This document shows positions 6,671-10,525 of a stretch of 10,525 nucleotides of DNA, piece after piece. Both the position numbers and the translations under genes were made by a program. The DNA is from Thermoleophilia bacterium. GTDB taxonomy: Bacteria; Actinomycetota; Thermoleophilia; Miltoncostaeales; Miltoncostaeaceae. The notes beneath the pieces were generated by a model. The model saw only the letters and a program-made list of their open reading frames with translations. It was not told where the DNA came from and did not search any database. Within the stretch, counting starts at the first letter, position 1, and every line of letters begins with the position of its first letter. The DNA lies in the NCBI GenBank assembly GCA_016463385.1, contig JAEMRL010000047.1:1-10525 (forward strand). Reading direction: 5' to 3'.

Positions 6671-7734
6671 CCGACGACTCCCCCGAGCAGCCCCGCGAGG
6701 AGCTCCTCAAGCCGCGCCAGGAGGTGATCCTGCGCACCGTCGTCGAGGAGCACATCGCCTCGGGCGTGCCCGTCGGCAGCAAGAACATCGCCGGCCGGGA
6801 GGGCATCGACTTCGCCTCGTCCACGGTGCGCTACGAGCTCGCCCGCCTGGAGGAGCTCGGCTACCTGAACCACCCGCACACCTCGGCCGGGCGCGTGCCG
6901 ACCGACCGCGGCTACCGCTACTACGTCGACACCCTCCTCACGCGCGATCCGCCCGCGCAGGCGCCCGCCCTGGTCGAGACCGCCCTCGACCTCACCGAGA
7001 TGCGGCGCGAGGTGGACGCGGCCCTCGAGCGGCTGGCCGACGTGGTGGCCCAGGTGACCAACCTGCTGGCGATCGTCACCTCGCCGGCGCCCCAGGCGTC
7101 GTCGGTGCGGCACGTCGAGGTGCTCCAGCTTCAGCCCCAGGTCGTGATGGTCGTCGTGATCACCTCCACCGGGGCCGTCACGAAGCGCGTCTTCGCCTTC
7201 GAGAGCGCCGTCGATCCGGGCCTCTGCGAGTGGGCGGGCGCCTTCCTCAACGACCGCATCGTCGGCCTCACCGTGGGCTCGCGCATGATCGAGGACCGGC
7301 TCGACGACCCCTCGCTCTCGCTCACCGAGCGCACCTTCCTCCAGGTGCTCGCCCCGGCGATCGCCGAGCTCGCGACCGGCGCCGCCGGGAGCATCGTGAT
7401 CGGCGGCCAGGCCCGCTTCCTCGCCGAGCAGCGCCACCTCGACCTGATGGCGATCGATGCCCTGATGGAGAGCCTGGAGGAGCGCTACACCCTGCTGGCC
7501 CTGCTGCGCGGCGCCCTCAGCCGCAACCAGGTCTACCTGCGCATCGGCGCCGAGCTGCCGGATCAGAACTTCGCCGGGCTCAGTATGGTGGCCGCCAACT
7601 ACGGGGTGCCGCGGCGCAATCTCGGGACCATCTCGCTCTTCGGCCCGACCCGGATGGACTACCGGCTCGCGATGGCGACCGTCCGCGGGGCGGCCCAGAT
7701 CCTGTCGCGTTACGTGGAGGGCGTTTATGAGTGA
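6667..7734 (+). CDS. hrcA: Heat-inducible transcription repressor HrcA
   Basis: HrcA represses groESL and dnaK operons by binding the CIRCE inverted repeat and is kept active by GroEL. The 355-residue product matches family length. Residues about 13-88 form the winged helix-turn-helix: RQEVILRTVVEEHIASG, PVGSK (35-39), SSTVRYELARLEELGYL (51-67) and the diagnostic PHTSAGRVPTDRGYRYYVD (70-88). The remainder is the HrcA dimerisation and inserted domain, with the typical C-terminal LGTISLFGPTRMDY. The reading frame is open well upstream into hemW, but the GTG at 6667, overlapping the hemW stop as GTGA, gives the conserved N-terminus and normal length. The gene's own promoter and a CIRCE operator are not visible. 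dnaJ, which often follows hrcA, is absent; an unrecognised gene overlaps its last eight bases instead. Confidence 0.96.
   Translation: MTDDSPEQPREELLKPRQEVILRTVVEEHIASGVPVGSKNIAGREGIDFASSTVRYELARLEELGYLNHPHTSAGRVPTDRGYRYYVDTLLTRDPPAQAPALVETALDLTEMRREVDAALERLADVVAQVTNLLAIVTSPAPQASSVRHVEVLQLQPQVVMVVVITSTGAVTKRVFAFESAVDPGLCEWAGAFLNDRIVGLTVGSRMIEDRLDDPSLSLTERTFLQVLAPAIAELATGAAGSIVIGGQARFLAEQRHLDLMAIDALMESLEERYTLLALLRGALSRNQVYLRIGAELPDQNFAGLSMVAANYGVPRRNLGTISLFGPTRMDYRLAMATVRGAAQILSRYVEGVYE
7716..7721 (+). promoter_or_regulatory. Ribosome binding site of the gene after hrcA
   Basis: GGAGGG lies five bases before the ATG at 7727, inside the last codons of hrcA. It is the best forward-strand ribosome binding site in the window and supports the ATG start of the unrecognised protein. 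Together with the 8-base ATGAGTGA overlap it implies that this gene is actively translated and not merely a leftover frame. Confidence 0.75.
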
Positions 7735-8422
7735 GGAGGACGAGGGGCCCCGGCCCATCGACGACCGCTTCGAGATCCTCGAGGTCTGGCGCCGCCCGCT
7801 TCGCGGCGACGTCGGCGCCGCCGTACGCGTGCTGGCCAAGGTCGAGGCCGGCGCCTACGGGCCGGAGGAGTACGCGGTCGGCGTGAGCACCCGCCCCGAC
7901 GCCCACCTCGCCCCGCTGCTCGACGAGGCCGATCTCTTCACGGGCCTGTCGTTCGCCGAGGCCCACTGGGTGGCGGCCGTGCTCGCGTCGGCGGCCGACC
8001 GCGTGGAGGACGCCGAGAGCCTGCTCTTCGACCTGCGCGTGCCGGTGGACCTGGCCTGGCGCGAGGTGGAGCTGGCGGCCGAGGTGATCGAGCCGGGCGG
8101 GTTGCGCTCGGCGCCGCTCGTGCCCTGGGAGCCCGAGGCCGAGTCGACGGGCGCCTCGCGCTACGCGATCGCCACGTTCACGCTCGACTGCGGCCACCAG
8201 GCCGTCGAGCTGCTGCGCCAGGACCCCGACGCGGCGCCCTTCTGGGTGGAGGACGGCTCGGTCGACCACCTGGCCGCGCGCGACGCCCGCAGCCTGACGC
8301 GCCTGCTCTACCGGGCGGTGAACCTCGAGGAGGCGCAGCGGATCATCGAGGAGGCCCAGGCCAACCTCGCCAAGCACCCCGAGGACGACGACCACGACGA
8401 CGAGGGCCGCGGCGACCGGTGA
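7727..8422 (+). CDS. Unrecognised acidic protein in the hrcA operon
   Basis: I do not recognise this 231-residue protein and assign no function. It is soluble by appearance (no signal peptide or membrane segment) and strongly acidic. An Asp/Glu-rich start (residues 2-19) leads into alternating hydrophobic stretches, with a helical-looking segment around 76-100 (FAEAHWVAAVLASAADRVED), a Pro-rich linker near 123-140, then YAIATFTLDCGHQAVELL (146-163, containing its only Cys, 155, and His157). A helix at about 199-216 is followed by a low-complexity tail HPEDDDHDDEG (217-227). The coding signal is good: a strong ribosome binding site five bases before the ATG, overlap with hrcA upstream and with plsC downstream (GTGA at 8419-8422), and G/C-rich third positions. 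It sits where dnaJ frequently follows hrcA, but has no J-domain HPD, no Gly/Phe region and no CxxCxGxG repeats, so it is not DnaJ. A lineage-restricted partner of the operon is a guess. Confidence 0.85.
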   Translation: MSEEDEGPRPIDDRFEILEVWRRPLRGDVGAAVRVLAKVEAGAYGPEEYAVGVSTRPDAHLAPLLDEADLFTGLSFAEAHWVAAVLASAADRVEDAESLLFDLRVPVDLAWREVELAAEVIEPGGLRSAPLVPWEPEAESTGASRYAIATFTLDCGHQAVELLRQDPDAAPFWVEDGSVDHLAARDARSLTRLLYRAVNLEEAQRIIEEAQANLAKHPEDDDHDDEGRGDR

Positions 8423-9132
8423 TCGACCGTCTCGTCTGGCTCCTCTCGCGGGCTCTCGTGATGCCGCTGCTCTACCTGCCGCCGCTGCGGATGCGCCGTC
8501 GGGGCAACGCGAACCTGCCGGCCGAGGGCGCGCTGCTGATCGTCTGCACCCACGTCTCGGTGGCCGACCCGCTGGTGCTGATGGCCGCCGCCCGCCCCCG
8601 GCGCACGCACATGATGACCAAGTCGGAGATGTTCAAGCACCGCCCCGTGGCGGCGTTCCTGCGCCTGGTGAAGGCGTTCCCGGTGCGGCGCGGCCAGGCC
8701 GACATCAGTGCGATCCGCCACGCCCTGGACCTCCTCGCGAAGGGGGAGTGCCTGGTCGTCTTCCCCGAGGGCCACGTCAGCCGCACCGGCCACATGCGCC
8801 GCGGTCACCCCGGCGCCGGCTTCTTCTCGATGCGCCCCGGCGTGGTCACCGTGCCCGCCGTGGTGTGGGACACCCAGCTCTTCCGCGGCCCGGCACGGAT
8901 CGTGTTCGGCGAGCCGATCGACATGTCCGACATCGTGCAGGGCCCCGGCCCGCGCAAGCGCCGCAACCGGATGGCCACCGACCGCATCATGGAGCGCCTC
9001 GTGACCATGGCCATGGAGCTCGGCGCCCCGCTCCAGCCCGCGCCGCTCGGCGAGCCCCAGGAGGAGGACCGCCGCCGCGGTCGCGTCACTCCGCGCCCCT
9101 TCCCCGAGGAGCCCGCCCCGACCGGGGTCTAG
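8419..9132 (+). CDS. plsC: 1-acyl-sn-glycerol-3-phosphate acyltransferase (PlsC family)
   Basis: PlsC-family enzymes transfer a fatty acyl group to lysophosphatidic acid, giving phosphatidic acid for membrane lipids, at the inner face of the membrane. The 237-residue product shows the acyltransferase motifs in order: I, THVSVADP with the catalytic His45-x4-Asp50; II, the FPVRRG segment (87-92), which binds the glycerol phosphate; III, FPEGHVSRTG starting at Phe115 with Glu117; IV, VTVPAVVWDT. A hydrophobic N-terminal stretch (about 5-23) may anchor it. The usual Asn before the motif I His is Thr44. The C-terminus ends in a Pro/Arg/Glu-rich, probably disordered tail of about 30 residues. The GTG start overlaps the preceding stop by four bases; a possible GAGGG lies twelve bases upstream, too far to be convincing. 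Its stop shares a CTAG with the opposing gene. The acyl acceptor cannot be proven from sequence; plsC is a family-level symbol. Confidence 0.88.
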   Translation: MIDRLVWLLSRALVMPLLYLPPLRMRRRGNANLPAEGALLIVCTHVSVADPLVLMAAARPRRTHMMTKSEMFKHRPVAAFLRLVKAFPVRRGQADISAIRHALDLLAKGECLVVFPEGHVSRTGHMRRGHPGAGFFSMRPGVVTVPAVVWDTQLFRGPARIVFGEPIDMSDIVQGPGPRKRRNRMATDRIMERLVTMAMELGAPLQPAPLGEPQEEDRRRGRVTPRPFPEEPAPTGV

Positions 9133-10319
9133 TCCCCCGGCGAGACGGAGGCGTTGTGGCTCCGCGCGAGCGGGGACTGGTAGAGCGAGCGGACGATCTC
9201 CCCGTCGAGCCAGGCCGTGAGCCGGTCGGCCTCGGAGGCGAGCGCCTTGCGGGCGGCGCGCGGGAGAGGAGCGGCCGGCACCACCACGACGCGGCCGTCC
9301 GGCCGCTGCGTCCAGCCGCCGACGATGCGCCCGTCCCACCAGGCGCTCGGGCCGCCGTTGCCGTTGACGTCGAACAGGTGCGGGCCCAGCGTACCCAGGT
9401 AGAAGCCGCGTCCCCGCCATCCCATCGTGGTGGGATCGAGTGCGGGAAGCAGGGCCGCCCACGGCTCGGCGGCGGGCAGCGGGTCGGTGTCGTCGGGGTG
9501 CAGCCAGGCGACGCTCGCGTCGTCGAGGCGGACCTCGGCGGCGCCGACGTCGTCGAGGGCGTCGCGCACCGCGCCCTTGGTCGCACCGAGCCACCACACC
9601 AGGTCGGCCTCCGTGCCGGGGCCGAAGCTCCAGAGCCATCGGCGCACGATCTCGGCGTAGCCCTCGCGTGCGGTGAGGCGCGCGGGCTCCGTGCCGAGCC
9701 AGTCCTCGGTGGTCGTCCAGAACGGGCGCGAGACCTTCCATCCCGCGGCGGGATCGCCGCGGAGCACGCCGCCGCCGGCGGCGAGCACGGAGAGGACGCG
9801 TGGCGCGATCGGGAACCGCCCGCCGTAGGTCTTGCCCGGCGCAGCCTCGAGCCGCAGGGCCAGTTCCGGTATCGCCTCGCGGAGCTGCTGGGTCGTGGCC
9901 GGGCCCGTGCGCAGCCGCTCGTGCACGGCCGCGCACAGGCCGGCCACCCACGCGGCCCCGTCTCCGGCGAGGCCGGCGGCCTCGACCTCCTTGGCGAGGC
10001 GGGCGCTCAGCTGCGCGGCGACGCGGGCCGCGGCGCTGCCGCGCACCGCCGGCAGCAGATCTCGCGGGAACGCGAAGACCGTCCGTCGCATGGCCAGTTG
10101 CAGCACCACGGTCCGATCCCGGTGGAGCGTCCGCAGGACGTCGTCGCGGGTCGCACCGCTCCGCGCGTGAGCAGAGAGGTGGACGCTCGCGGGCTCGGTC
10201 GCGTGCAGGCAGGTCATCGCGGCCACCGCGGCCTCCACCGTCCCCACGCGGTGGCCGGGCGCGAGCGCGTGCCGCACCGCGAGGCGCGCGCGCCGCTCGT
10301 CGTCCGGGACTGTCCGCAT
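9129..10319 (-). CDS. Winged-helix DNA-binding protein, AlkZ/YcaQ-related (HTH_42 family)
   Basis: This 396-residue protein fits the HTH_42 winged-helix family that includes the DNA glycosylases AlkZ and YcaQ, which remove bulky alkylated bases or interstrand crosslinks. Supporting segments are RRTVFAFPRD (78-87), TEADLVWWLGATKGAV (about 236-251, a winged-helix recognition segment), LDPTTMGWRGR (about 291-301) and GNGGPSAWWDGRIVGGW (about 319-335), all in family order, and length is normal. At the place of the AlkZ catalytic Gln-x-Gln it reads LHATEP, with His39-Ala40-Thr41. As I recall, many actinobacterial paralogues have an LHATDP version here, so this looks like a distinct subgroup whose enzymatic activity is uncertain. 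The ATG start is 24 bases after the stop of an upstream minus-strand gene and lacks a Shine-Dalgarno, so it may be co-transcribed with that gene. It converges with plsC through a shared CTAG. Confidence 0.82.
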   Translation of the reverse strand: MRTVPDDERRARLAVRHALAPGHRVGTVEAAVAAMTCLHATEPASVHLSAHARSGATRDDVLRTLHRDRTVVLQLAMRRTVFAFPRDLLPAVRGSAAARVAAQLSARLAKEVEAAGLAGDGAAWVAGLCAAVHERLRTGPATTQQLREAIPELALRLEAAPGKTYGGRFPIAPRVLSVLAAGGGVLRGDPAAGWKVSRPFWTTTEDWLGTEPARLTAREGYAEIVRRWLWSFGPGTEADLVWWLGATKGAVRDALDDVGAAEVRLDDASVAWLHPDDTDPLPAAEPWAALLPALDPTTMGWRGRGFYLGTLGPHLFDVNGNGGPSAWWDGRIVGGWTQRPDGRVVVVPAAPLPRAARKALASEADRLTAWLDGEIVRSLYQSPLARSHNASVSPGD

Positions 10320-10343
10320 GCGGGGCGGGGAGGCGCCCGCGGC

Positions 10344-10525
10344 CTAGATCAGTCCCACGAAGACGAGCAGGGCGACGAGCAGGCACGAGGTCGAGATGCC
10401 GGCCAGCTCCAGCCGGTGGCGCTCGACGAACGAGAGGGCCGAGCGGCCGCCGCCGGCACGCATCGCGCGCAGCGGCAGCAGCGCGATGGCCGCGGTGGCG
10501 CCTGACAGGCCGAGAAGCAGGAACG
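10344..10525 (-). CDS. C-terminus of an unidentified membrane protein (5' partial)
   Basis: On the minus strand an open frame runs from the window edge to a TAG (complement of 10344-10346). The visible 59 or so residues start FLLLGLSGATAAIALLPL, a likely membrane segment, then a basic loop with RAMRAGGGRS and VERHRLE, and end in a second membrane segment, ISTSCLLVALLVFVGLI, right at the C-terminus. The two hydrophobic stretches separated by a charged loop make a true coding end likely. Too little is present to name the family. It lies 24 bases upstream of the winged-helix gene on the same strand, so the two may form an operon. Confidence 0.6.
   Translation of the reverse strand, partial: FLLLGLSGATAAIALLPLRAMRAGGGRSALSFVERHRLELAGISTSCLLVALLVFVGLI

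Noticed and set aside
8377..8406. GAC/GAG-rich run considered as a simple repeat
   Set aside because: It encodes the acidic Asp/His tail of the unrecognised protein and is too irregular to call a separate repeat.
8308..10386. A 692-codon minus-strand frame spanning plsC and the winged-helix gene
   Set aside because: It is extremely Arg/Ala/Pro-rich, lies across two well-supported genes and shows no recognisable motifs.
8748..10505. A 585-codon forward frame across the end of plsC and beyond
   Set aside because: It is antisense to the winged-helix gene and out of frame with plsC; the product is low-complexity Arg/Gly/Ala sequence.

Overview
The window reads as an ordinary, almost fully coding chromosomal segment of a very GC-rich, probably actinobacterial genome. 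A Thermoleophilia-like lineage is a guess from gene order and composition, not a demonstrated assignment. Third codon positions are almost all G or C. GTG starts outnumber ATG starts (rpsT, lepA, hemW, hrcA, plsC and probably murJ use GTG). I see no tRNA, rRNA, insertion sequence, CRISPR array, integrase or phage gene, and no non-coding stretch longer than about 65 bases.

Layout. Positions 1-768 (+) hold the C-terminal metallo-beta-lactamase domain of ComEC, cut by the window edge. It is followed after 12 bases by holA (clamp-loader delta, 781-1851 +). The gene for ribosomal protein S20, rpsT (1848-2120 -), faces holA, and the two stop codons interlock in one CTAG. A short divergent region (2121-2185) separates rpsT from a forward run of six genes: murJ (lipid II flippase), lepA (EF4), hemW (radical-SAM haem chaperone), hrcA (heat-shock repressor), an unrecognised 231-aa acidic protein, and a plsC-type acyltransferase ending at 9132. 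Junctions in this run are a 4-base gap (murJ/lepA), GTGA overlaps (lepA/hemW, hemW/hrcA, unknown/plsC) and an 8-base overlap (hrcA/unknown), so it looks like one operon with translational coupling. plsC again meets a minus-strand gene in a shared CTAG: a 396-aa winged-helix protein of the AlkZ/YcaQ-related (HTH_42) family (9129-10319 -). Just upstream of that gene on the same strand is the C-terminus of a membrane protein (10344-10525 -), cut by the window end.

How the genes relate. The backbone comEC-holA-rpsT-lepA-hemW-hrcA is a gene order long conserved in Gram-positive bacteria and combines DNA uptake, replication, translation, haem trafficking and heat-shock control. Three local departures stand out: murJ sits between rpsT and lepA; the position after hrcA, where dnaJ is common, holds the unrecognised acidic protein; and no CIRCE operator for HrcA is visible. 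The winged-helix protein has His-Ala-Thr where AlkZ enzymes carry the catalytic Gln-x-Gln.

I do not find an obvious new defence, mobile or biosynthetic system. The most useful leads are the unknown gene in the hrcA operon, the HAT-type winged-helix protein, and the use of CTAG as a shared stop at both convergent junctions.
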